Origin: Monarcha castaneiventris obscurior
Taxonomy: Eukaryota > Chordata > Aves > Passeriformes > Monarchidae
NCBI GenBank assembly: GCA_026261815.1
Contig: JAMPIT010000258.1
Span: 8,733,501 to 8,797,500 of the forward strand
Length of the DNA stretch: 64,000 bases
Direction: 5' to 3'
The notes beneath the pieces were generated by a model. That model had not been told where the DNA came from. It searched no databases and saw nothing but the letters and a program-made list of their open reading frames with translations. Position numbers and translations under genes: made by a program. Positions 1-10,620 of the stretch are shown here, piece by piece. Numbering within the stretch: the stretch's first letter is position 1; each line of letters starts with the position of its first letter.

Positions 1-32
1 GCAACCTTTGCAAGTCTTGATCACAGCTACAG

Positions 33-92
33 CAAAAAAAAACCCAAAAAAACCCCCAAAAACCCCAAACCAAACCAAACAAAGCAATAAAA
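33..92 (+). repeat. A/C-rich low-complexity sequence
   Basis: Runs of A separated by short C runs (CAAAC-type); simple-sequence DNA without other signal. Confidence 0.85.
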
Positions 93-1089
93 CCTCCAAA
101 TGTCTGGAGTTGGAATTTCTCCTCCATTTCTTCCTCTCTTTCCAGCTCATTATTTCTTTATAAGGCTCATTACTAGCAGGTCTGAGACTCGGCCACTGAC
201 CCACGAAGGCCTGGAGGGAGGAAAGCTTTCCAACACTGTCAGACCCTGTTGGACTGATTGAAGAGAGATACAGAGAGGCAAGTGAGGTGACAACCAAAGG
301 GCTGGGTTTCCTGGGGCCCTGAGTTGGAAGTGGCAGGATCAGGCTCCACTAGCACCTGCTCAGCTCTGCACAGCTTCAGCATTTCAGCTTCACCAGGAAA
401 AATGATTTTCCAGTATAGCAGACCCTGAATCCAAAAGGGATTTACTGAAATCCCAGTGGAAAAACTTTAAATGAACAAGGGCCAACAAACAGTTTTGTCT
501 TTTCTGTGAGCATTCACCAGTTCAGGAGAGGGTTCTGCCCCAGCTGAAGCCTCCTTTTATCAGGACTGCTGTGCTCTGCTCCCTTCCCATACTACAGTTC
601 TGTGTATTCCTGTTGCCTTCCTTGTCCCTCCTTGAGAAGTTGTGTCAGTTCAAGGACTCGGTGTGGCTGAAAACTAGAGGAGTAGGAGGGGGTGAGAAGG
701 CAGGAAGAGAGAGAGAAAAACTTAAGCATTTTTCCTAAGCAAAACACATTTCCTCTGGGAAATATCACCATGTTAAACCACCTTGTTTGTTGTTTGGGTT
801 CCTCCTGAGCAGGCAAACCCAGGGATGGAGCTCAAGCCCTTGCTTTGGTACAGTACTGACACGGAGGCTGAATGGCTCTGCAGGACCACTTCTCTACCCT
901 GACTTGGGATGCTGGGATTTTAAGTCCTTTTGGGGAGACTTGAAACCTTCCAGAGAGCCTCAGTGATGGTAGCCTATTTGCTTTCATACTCCTGTGAGAG
1001 CTGGAAAGATTCTTTTCCTCATTTTTACTGTATAGCTGTAGTGGTTTTAAGTCAAATTATGCATTACCCCCTGATTTCCTTTTTGTGAG
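93..1089. other. Non-coding; nothing recognised
   Basis: Unique sequence of ordinary composition. Open frames are short and without codon or domain signal. Confidence 0.7.
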
Positions 1090-1440
1090 ATAAGCATTAG
1101 GAGAAAAGCAAAGCAGGCACAAAACTTAAAGACTAAACTTTAAAAACTTAAAGAGTATAAAGAGGTTTATTAACAGACCTAAAAGAGGCCCCTGCCTCCG
1201 TCCCGTCACCCAGGTGGAATGGAAAAAACCCCCAAAAATCCCGCATTTCCACAGGGTTTAAATATGTAAAATTGAGAGAAGCGTGATTGGTCCAAAAAGC
1301 TGTCTGTCAATTTAGGATCAACCCACTACATTAGCCCGAGATTTTCTGCTGGAGCCTCTACTTCTTTCCCCAGTTTCTCTCTAGGCCCGTTCCCCTATTT
1401 CCTTGGCTGAATTTTCTCTTTGCTATGCTTCCCTAGCAGC
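1090..1440 (-). mobile_element. Probable LTR, minus orientation, family not identified
   Basis: Read on the minus strand it has an LTR layout: GGACCAATCA (CCAAT box), a CATATTTAAACC TATA-like element, a GC-richer segment, and TTAATAAACC (AATAAA signal) followed by a T/A-rich end. Spacing fits a retroviral U3-R-U5. Boundaries are estimates and no target-site duplication was found. No retroviral gene is attached. Confidence 0.45.
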
Positions 1441-2574
1441 TCATTTCAACCTGTGGTGTTGATTCTCCCTGCAGTGGAGGCTGCATCTGCCTTTTTGCAT
1501 TTACTAGCACACCACAGCCCTTCTTGAATCTGAATTTTGGTTTTCCTAGCAGGTGAGGGGCAGCACTTAACTGAGTTTGCAGCTGAGTAAGCCTTTCTGC
1601 TGCAAACTCTTCGGAGGTAACATCATCTCCTACTGGTGAGCAAAATGCCTCGGAGAAGGGACTGCAACAGGTCGGTGGAAAAATGCTGCAATAAATAACA
1701 TGTCTGATGGCCATACCAGGCAAGTGAGGACACAGGACATAATCAGGGGATAATAAAGAGTCTCACCAGGCTTTCAGGAGCATGAGGCTCAGAGGGAGAC
1801 ACAGAGCAACAAGACAGTGCCACTGCCGGGCTCATTCCTCGCTGACAGGAGTGAAACAACTTCATTCCAGCCTCTGAGAAGTGTTCTCTGGGAGTCTCAG
1901 ATATATTCACCAGGGAGAAAATTACCTGTCAAAAGAATGATAAAGCCACGGTCTGCTTTGCTGCTGGAACCCATTTGTTCTCACTGGTGATGGGGAAGAA
2001 CTCAGGCTGCTTCGTGTTCCTCTACTCAGTCTTTTGCTGCAGAATGGATGGATGCAGGGTAAAGTATTAAACAGTAGCGTCCACATTTACATCATGGTGA
2101 GATGCACTATTGAACAGTACAAATATCCTCTCTATTGCCATACCTAAGGTTAAAGTAATATGCACTTTGCAAGTAATTTGTACTTTGTAAGGACTGACGT
2201 GGTTCTTGGTGTGACTGTGAGAGGGAAAATGTGTCACATTCACAAACCAAAACACGAGCAGGCATCACTTCTGCTAGAAAAAATCAGGGCAAATCACACC
2301 ATTTACGCCATGGAACAGCTCTATGGATGTCCCTATCCAAGTGCTCGTGGGCAGCTGGGATAGTTCCACAGTGTGGGTCTCGTGCTCACAGAAGTTAAGG
2401 TGGAAGGCACTTCAAGAGGTCACTTGTGCCCGTGTTTCTAAGCAGGGATCTAATGCTTCTTACAGCTAACTGGGGGTGTTTAGAAAGACAATGTCAGAAG
2501 GAGAAATATCCACAAACTGTGGGTTGGGAGGTTCATGCTGGAGAGCAGGAAACCATCACATACCATGCAGGTGG

Positions 2575-2640
2575 TGCAGCACTCGGACAGGACACCAGAG
2601 GTGGGGATCTCCATCCTTAGAGGTGTTCAAGCCCTGCCGC
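2575..2640 (+). mobile_element. Possible old CR1 scrap, plus orientation
   Basis: GGGGATCTCCATCCTTAGAG followed by GTGTTCAAGCC resembles the CR1 segment just after the ORF2 C-terminal coding end (catccctggaggtgttcaag type). The match is short and its flanks do not extend it convincingly. Confidence 0.4.
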
Positions 2641-3394
2641 AAGCTTGGCCAACCTGATTCTACAGGGGAAAATAGACAAGGTGAAGATAAAAGCCAAGGC
2701 AAAACCCTTTGGAGCAGACAGTAGGAGAGAAAGGAAAATGCTGTTGTCATTCTTCCACACGAGAAGAGTGACAAAGGGAGACCTCCATGCCCACCCTTCT
2801 GGATGCTGCCCAGATTTGCCAGCAAGGTCGCAGTAATAAGCAATCAGCTGATTGAAATGCTTCATTTCAGCCAACCAGGAGAATAAGAGGGCTTTCTATC
2901 AGGATTCTCCACAACAGAGAACTCCTCATGATAAATGAACTGGAGAACAAGACAAATGAATATAACCTAGTGCTGCGCATGGATTCATCAACCCACAGAA
3001 AGCTTCAGGCAGAGGCAGAGGGAAGCAAACGACACTGCATGGGGAGGTCTGGGAGAGGCAGGGGCACAGGAGGGTTGCAATGAGCTCCTAAGAAGCATGT
3101 GGGTGGAAAGGGGAGACCTCTGCTACTTGCAGAGGTGACGAGAAGGTTATGGGGGCAAAGTAGGAGTCTGCTGGCCTGTGGTGGCTCAGAACTGGTGCTG
3201 GGCAGAGGAAACTGCAGCTCTTACACAACAGCTCCTGGGGGTCTGATCTTGTGTGCACGTGTGTTGGAGCGAGAGCATCTCTGCACTCAGGCCCAGAGGA
3301 AAGCCAAAGCACAGGAGTTGAATAAAGCCCTTGGACAAACTGAGATACATAAATCTTACCAAAGTGAAACAGAAATATAGAATCTTTAACTTCT

Positions 3395-3950
3395 AGTAGA
3401 AATATATGCTAAGTGCCTTAAACATTGAAAAGCTGCAGCAGAGTCCTTGAGCATAGTTCTTTTTGCTGTAGCAGTGTTATCCTTTCATAGTTCTTTATTT
3501 TAGACAAAATATGGATAGAACTATATTGTTCACATTTTTTAGATATATTATTTTAGACAAAATATAGATAGAATGAAATTGTTCACATTTTTTAGATACA
3601 GTGTTCACATGAACAATAATAGCTGATAGAAACTGTATATGCAAATCTATGTAATACCTACGTAATGCTTACAATTGTTAGAATTAGACCAGGATAGGTT
3701 AAGAAAAGAAAAACTAGAATAGTGTGTAAATCTCATTGGTTAATTAACAAATATAATCCACACTTCTATAAGAAAAAATTATTCATCATTCATTAGAAAA
3801 GATTAGAAGTTGTTTGCTGCCTGCTGTTTTGCTGCTGCTGCTGTTGCTGCTTGGCTTTATCATGTAACCCCCTTAGAACTGTGCCTTCAAGAAGCTATGA
3901 GACTGTGAAATAAAGAACTGAGCAGAGCAGCAGCCTCCTCTGCCCTCTTT
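3395..3950 (+). mobile_element. Probable LTR, plus orientation, with an internal tandem duplication
   Basis: An AT-rich U3-like portion has a 53-bp unit present twice (3495-3547 and 3548-3600), then CTCATTGGTTAA (inverted CCAAT), CTATAAGAA (TATA-like, about 3766) and an AATAAA at about 3909. A CTG-rich stretch (3827-3850) falls in the transcribed part. Repeated U3 enhancers are a common LTR trait. No coding remnant flanks it; boundaries are estimates. Confidence 0.45.
3495..3600 (+). repeat. Two tandem copies of a 53-bp unit
   Basis: Both copies contain TATTTTAGACAAAATAT and TTGTTCACATTTTTTAGATA with a few substitutions between. It lies in the U3-like part of the probable LTR at 3395-3950. 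Confidence 0.85.
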
Positions 3951-4989
3951 TACCCTGGTCTGAGAAGGAAGGGTATCCTGTCAAAAGCTCAACACACATG
4001 GGCCAGACCAGCAAAGGCAGCGTAGTCCTTGGGCAGGTATAAATAAATGAAAAACCCCAGCAAATTTGCTGTGTGATGCTGCTGTTCTCCAAGGCAGGCT
4101 CTGGGATGACAGGACCTCCACCCATGGATATACCCTTCCCATGAACCACAGACACGGTCACAGACTGTGGTTCCTCCACATGGCATAAAGCACTTTTTAA
4201 TCCAGAGGGCAAAGACCAAATGGCATCCATTGCTGGCAGCTGAAGCCAACAAGGTTCAAAACAGTCAGAGCTTGCAAATCACTGGCAGTCAAGGTAATTA
4301 GCCACTGGGATGGATTGCTAGGAGTTGGAAGGAACCCTCCATCACTTACCTTCTTCATGACTGACAGTCAGGAAACCAGGAGCAGAGGCTTTCTGAAAGA
4401 CACGGCAAAGCATGGCCAAAAAATGCTGGGAGAGATTCAGGAAGGATGGGGAAATGTCTTTCATGGGCTGACCCTAGAAAATTGCAGCAGGCCTTGCTGG
4501 CTCTTTAAATGTAATGCTGGTGACTCTCATTATGCCATTCTGCAGTGTCCAGTCAGCAAATGGAGCTAGCAAGGAGTCAGGTTCAGCAGAAGAGTATGAG
4601 AAGCCATTGGAGTTGCCTCTGCTTCCAGGATTTTGTCAGATGTCTCTTTTTTTCAAATAAATTTAAATTCATATCATTGTAGGTCTTAGGGTGATTGCCC
4701 CCCGCCTCCCTCCTTATGATGCAAAAATAGCCTGCAATGAGACTTTGTTTAAAGCCATGGAGTTAATTTTCTATAATAATTGTTAACAGTTGGAGTTTTC
4801 CTTTCTTCAAGCTCAAGGGAGAATCATGGACAGATTTATTAATGGTGTCCCCTATGTGATTGATGGGCTGTCGAACAGGGAAACTTCACACCTGAAAAAA
4901 CCTGAAACAAGAATACTTATACCAAAAATAACAATGTCTGAGCCTGGTAGCTCTGCAAGTCTCTCCACAGTGACTTGTGGCTGAGCCTT

Positions 4990-5490
4990 CTGCCATGGCT
5001 TAACCCCAGCTGGCAGCTCAGCCCCACGCCACCCCTCGCTCACTCCCTGGGTGAGATGGGAGAGAGAACTGGAAGGGTAAAAGTGAGAAAACTCATGGGT
5101 TGAGATAAAGGTGGTTTAATAGGTGACGTGAAAGCCACATGTGCAAGCAGAGCAAAGCAAAGCAAGGAATTCATTCACCACTGCCCATGGACAGCCATCT
5201 GCAGGAAAGCTGGGCTCCATCACACTTTGGAAGGCAAAGACAGCACCGCCTCTCGAAACTTCATCCCCTTCCTCCTTCTTCCACCAGCTTTATTTGCTGA
5301 GTATGATGTCGTACGGTCCGGAATGTCCCTCTGGTCAGCTGGGCTCAGCTGTCCCAGCATGTGGCATCACAGATACACTGATGGGTGATGGGAAAGAAAG
5401 GACATCATCTCTCCAAAAGGGTGAGCAAGCAAAGAATAGATTCCCTCTCTCTTCCCAACAGTGTTTCCTGCCACACAAGTTTCTGTCAGA
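4990..5490 (-). mobile_element. Degraded ERVL-type avian solo LTR, minus orientation
   Basis: The sequence from GGCTTAACCCCAGCTGGCAG onward matches, from memory, the common avian ERVL-family LTR read in reverse, including the block around GTTGAGATAAAGGTGGTTTAAT and the GCTTTATTTGCTGAGTATGA block that is the inverted promoter region. Similarity is clear to about 5380 and fades by 5490. No internal retroviral coding sequence is present on either side, so it is a solo LTR remnant. Confidence 0.75.
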
Positions 5491-8400
5491 GCAAAGAGGA
5501 ATCACACATATGATTTCCATGCATGCACACAGTGAGGCATGGGTAAATCTGAGGTCTCCAGAACATCCCCTTCCCCATCTTTGGTAACAGGGAGCACCTG
5601 ATATCAGCCACCTGGAGACTTCCCTGTAGAAGAGATTACACGCCTCTGCTCAACAAACCACCCGCAGCTCTGAGGTTAGGCTGGGCAAGTAAAAGTATGA
5701 AAGCTCTTGCCTTAGTTGCCTGGCTCAAGCCTTTCCCACTGATCACAACTTCTACTCCAATGGCAAAAATAATCTGTTTTAATAATCTTAATAATCTTTC
5801 TCTAGTATCCTTTGTCCATATGGCTGGTAATCTGGCTGCTTAGGAATGAATTATAAAAAAAATCCTCAAATAGGGATCTGACGGCTTAGCTCAGAGAATC
5901 AAAGAAATTAGAGGCAGAGGAGCCCTAGCTGGCCACTTAGTCTTCCTTACCCTCCAGGCCTCCTTCCCACAGGATTCTGCCAGCTGGAGTGACAGTACTG
6001 GATCAGACTCATGACTGGAAATCACATCCTCTTCCAAGCTCCTCCCCAGCCTCCCATCACTGCAGCCACTTCTGTCGCTGCCTCATTTCTGCTCCCACTT
6101 ACCAAGACCACGTGTTCTTCAGGACAGTGACTGTCCCTTGCAATGACTTTACACAAATCCCAGCATGCAGGGACCATGATCAGGGGCAGACCCTTCCCAT
6201 GCTGTGCCAACAGTGACAATGAAGTACAAAATCCTTCTGCGGGAGGATTTTTGTCCTCTTCCAGGGTTTGCCAAGGTCTTAGATGGGATTCCACGAATGT
6301 TTCTTCCCATCTTTGTCTTTAGCATAGGATGTGGGCGAGGAGGGAGGTGGTCCAGCTGCCCTATGGTGCAAATCAGCACAGCCAGTGAGTTCACTGGTGT
6401 GACCCTGCTCTGATGAGAGGATCTGTCTCAGGCTCTCGGTGTTGCTGGAAGGAGGAAGCTCATATCTCACCTATTTTTACATGTGAAGATTCATCCTGCC
6501 CAAACCAGAGCCACTCAGGCAATACTGACACACAGAGTGTGATACCAGCGTGTGGAGCAGACCTTGGGCAGAAAGCAGGGCCTGCTGGTGGTCTGCAATG
6601 GGCTTTTAATTTATTTAACCATTGGTAAACAGATGTAATCAACACAACCTTCCCCATGTCCTTTGGCACCACATCAGAGCCACAGCCAAGCTCCGCTGGG
6701 GACCGGCCGTCACGTTGGGATGAGGCTGTGAAGCCTTGAGGTTATGAGACCACTGCTGTGAGTTTTGCCCAAATCTTTACATGCCCAGTTGGTCTCAGCA
6801 AGACACCATTAACTTACAGAGGAAGAAGAAAGGAGCCCCATCTGGAGCTTAGAAAGCACAAATCTGCCATTCTCTCCTCACAGGCTGGGGCCGTCTGAAC
6901 AGAAGGTAAAGGTTGCAGGGAGATGCTTTCATAGGGAACAATGCATGGGAAACACAGAGACAATACACTTTGCTCTTTCCAACCCCCCCTCAAACTACTT
7001 CTCTTGGGGAGCAGGTACCTAAAACCAAGAGCAAAGAAAACTTCAAGTTAGGAACATCAATTCTGCTTTCAACGATTCTTCCCTTGCTCTTCTCTGAGCT
7101 AGTAAATATTTTGCAGATTGTACCAGCGCAGCATTATCGAGCCCTCTGATTGAAGAAAATACAAACCTGCCCACGCTCTGATTTTATGTTGCAGCAGCCA
7201 AACCCATAAAACAGACCCCGGCCACAGTCACTGCAGGTAGTGAATTACATCAGCTTGCTCTTAGGGGAGCTCCAGGTGCAGGAATTTAAAGGATTTTAAG
7301 GAAGTAGACAGTCAGAAATGATGAAATCTGAGTGGTTTTTTTCCCTTACAGAAGCTGTCCAAACTGACAATAGTGTTATTTGTCTGCTCTGCTCTGAATA
7401 AATCAGTAAATGAAGTTACTTCTTATCCCCTTTTTATTTTGGTCCATTCGCATAGGCAACCTCTGCTTTCTGTACTTATTTTTGAAGCATGAAAATTTGT
7501 CAGTCACTTTGGAAAACAAATTAGGTGCTACAAGTCCTTTTCTTCCCTTTCAGCATTTCCAAGGGATGATTGTCCAGGATGTGTAACAAGCTGCTTTGAT
7601 TCCAAATGGCAGAGAAAAATTCCCTGTCCAGAAGATGCCCTGATTTCCTCAGTTGCTCTAAATATGGGAGGCCCAGCCACTCCTTAGGGTTGGTTTAAGA
7701 AGTTTCTGCCCCTCCATCCCCTCCACGCTGATCAGCCAATTGATCCAGGATTAAATCTGTCCTCAAAAAAAAAAAAGCAAAGGAGAAGGGCATTTTTAAG
7801 CTTCATTGTTTTGGTCACTGAGATAACAGCAGTGCCCCAGCACTGACAGGGCAGGAAAAGACAGCAGAGCAGACAGGGAGGAAGGTGACTGCTTCCCAAG
7901 CTGTCACAGTGCTGGAGGACAGATTTTGTTAAACAGTGATGTAACTGATGTAATTAGGAAAATAATTATTTCCTCAAAATATTCCCCTTGTGGCTGCAAT
8001 TTTAGGGAGCCAGGAGTTGCCACATTCTGGCTCACATCTCCCATCCCAACCAGGAACCAGCACCAGTGACTTTAGCAGGAGGTGCTGTAACAGTGTTTGG
8101 TGGCAGACAGACCATGACTACACAGAAATATCCTAACACCTGGAGATCAGTTTAAACCCTGAAGCATGAGGTTTCCTGTCCCTTGCAAACCACTGCCTGT
8201 CGTTGACGCCAACCATGAAAATGTCCAGGTATCAGCACCAGAGACATATGAAGCTCTTCCTTTTAATAACACATTGCAAGGAGGGGAAAAACCTGTGCTT
8301 CTTATTCTTATTTTTTTTCGTACTTTTTACACCTCCTTCATTGTAATTACAGTTAAAGTCACCCAGTTAAAACCTCACCCCGTGGTTTCCACACAGGTAT

Positions 8401-9689
8401 TGGTGTTCAGACTGCACAGGATGGGCAAAGAGAGGCGAGAGACAGCCATTAAGTTACTCTGAGCTAGCAAGCACATCAACAAATGACACACTGAACAGTG
8501 GGCTGTGCTGCTTCTCTCTGCCATAAATAAACCTCAGGAAGACCAATCTAGCAGTAAATAAAAGCTGGACTGCTGTGTGCTGTGATTCACCAAAAGAACA
8601 GAGGAATTCACCAGTAATGCACAAAAAAAAAAAAAAAAGGAAAATCCAGTTGCACGTCCAGAAGGGAATAGAGTCCAAAGGGAAAGTGATAATCAGATGG
8701 AAGAAAAATCTGAAAGCAAATGCTTTTTAATTATCATAATTTCAAGGAAGAACAGAATGACTCCACATGGTCCCTCATGGTTGTAGAGAAAGACCCAGGT
8801 CAGGGCAGAGGGCAAACCCAGGGTCAGTTTCTTATTGAAAGTGAAAATTGTTCTTATTGTGCTTAACACCAGCTTTAGGAATATTAAAGAACAATTTGGG
8901 TTTTGTCAGTTAATACACTGTGGCCTGTGGTTAATGTGGCACTAAAATAGATTTTCTTTTTTTTAAAGGCTATTAATCTAGCAAGGTTTTTAAAAGCTCA
9001 GCAAATAAAATGTGACTCTAACATACTCCATCTAAAAATTACCACCAGCCCCGTTCACTGGGGCAAACAATAATAGTTCTGATCCAGTCATGTTCACTGA
9101 CCACAGAGAGCTTACAAAGACTGGAGGCAGGTCAGCATCAGTCCCCCATTTATTTAAAGGCACTCTGGGTTTTTTTCACTTTTACACCACTGGAAGATGC
9201 CCAAGGGGTCTTTTGAGAGCCTCCAACTCTCAACTTAGCTCATGTCTAGGCTCATCATCCTGTCATTGCTGTGACAGTGGCAGATGGCCTTGTGAAGGGG
9301 GCTGTGCCCATGTCCAGGACACTCATTTCCCTACTAAACACAGCCCTGTCACATGCTGCTAAAAAGCACCATTAAAAGGGTGTGTGAGGTCGTGAACAAA
9401 CTCATGAAGTTCTGGTCCAAGATTCCTGGACATGAACCACACTGATTCAGTCTCCAGCAGCAGAGCACACAGCTTTGCTTCCATGTGGAAAAAAAAACCC
9501 CAAAAAAACCAACGAAACAACAACCCAGCATAACAGTGAATGAAAAAATCTCTAAAACAGAGACAGATTGCCAAAAAGGTGCATTAACAGATGTTTTGGC
9601 TTGAAATTTTACCGACCTGTCAGTTCTCAGGAGAGAGGCACCATCAGAGGCTGATCTCAACCATAGAATCCTCCTGGGACTTCTGTGCA

Positions 9690-9715
9690 GCCCAGCCCAG
9701 CCCAGCCCAGCCCAG
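9690..9715 (+). repeat. (CCCAG)5 short tandem repeat
   Basis: Five perfect CCCAG units preceded by a partial one, directly before the hairpin at 9723-9763. Confidence 0.95.
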
Positions 9716-9722
9716 AATGAAT

Positions 9723-9763
9723 TCAGTTTGTAAAAACATGAAAAGTAAGTTTTTACAAACTGA
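9723..9763. repeat. Perfect 15-bp inverted repeat with 11-nt loop
   Basis: Arm TCAGTTTGTAAAAAC (9723-9737) is exactly complementary to GTTTTTACAAACTGA (9749-9763); the spacer is ATGAAAAGTAA. It can form a hairpin in either strand's RNA or a small cruciform. No T-run follows and vertebrate genes do not use such terminators, so function is unknown. Confidence 0.95.
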
Positions 9764-10439
9764 GCAGGGAACCATGAAGGGCTGCAGAGAATCCCACTGG
9801 TGCCTGATGTGCTGGAGACTCATGTCCTGTGGTGGGAAAGGTGCCCATCCTTCTTCCCCTCCAGTGCAAAGTCCCACCTCCTCCCATAAAGGAAGGCAGA
9901 GAATGTAGCTGCTGGAGGGCTGAGGGGAAAGGGGATTTGTCTGCAGAGATTTAATTATGAGATTTCCTCCAGTGGCACATTCCTGGCTTCTCCCTGACCC
10001 TGTGGAGGCACCTCACACTCCCAAGATGAGAAGGTTCCCCAGGGTGTTTGAAAGCCCCTGAAAAAGACCTGCAAAATGACGTCCATTTTATGATATGAAG
10101 TGAGAAATAGAAAAGCCTGGAGGGATCAGCTCCGGCCCCTCTCCCCACTTAGATGGTGTTTGTGCTCTATTTTTTTTCTCTCATAATGTTTCAATTGTGC
10201 TCTCTTTCCAGTGGCACCCAATTGCTGGATATAAACTCCCCTGCCCTCTTCCTTAGCTGGGGGAACACACCGAAATTACATGGTTGGTGTTACTGGGATC
10301 ATCGATCCCTTTCTCCTTCCCATCTGGCTTTACTGCCAGGTTTTTATTGCTACTGCTTTTTGCTGGGTACACACGGCATCCTTATGGCACATCCGAATGG
10401 CCTTAGAAATAAAGGAATGAGACCTTTCAGCCAGCAAAA

Positions 10440-10620
10440 ACCTGTAAATAAACAGTTTGGGCTGGCAATCAATGGGCAATCTCTCTAAGCCCTGGGATTG
10501 TTCAGTTAGATTAAGCCTTTCTAATGAATTCCTCATTGAGCCACTGAACAGAAATGAAGCCTTGTTAGCTCATTATCTTTCTAATTAACCCATTCTAAAC
10601 CTGCTCCTTCCTCACCAGGA
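10440..10620. promoter_or_regulatory. Candidate conserved non-coding element
   Basis: AT-rich sequence with several homeodomain-like cores (CAATCAAT, AGATTAAG, CTAATGAATT, CTAATTAACC) and no repeat signature. It has the look of a developmental enhancer. The call is based on texture only. Confidence 0.25.

Noticed and set aside
5885..5975. CR1- or MIR-like texture around AGAGAATCAAAGAAATTAG
   Set aside because: Too diverged and short to assign to any repeat family by eye.
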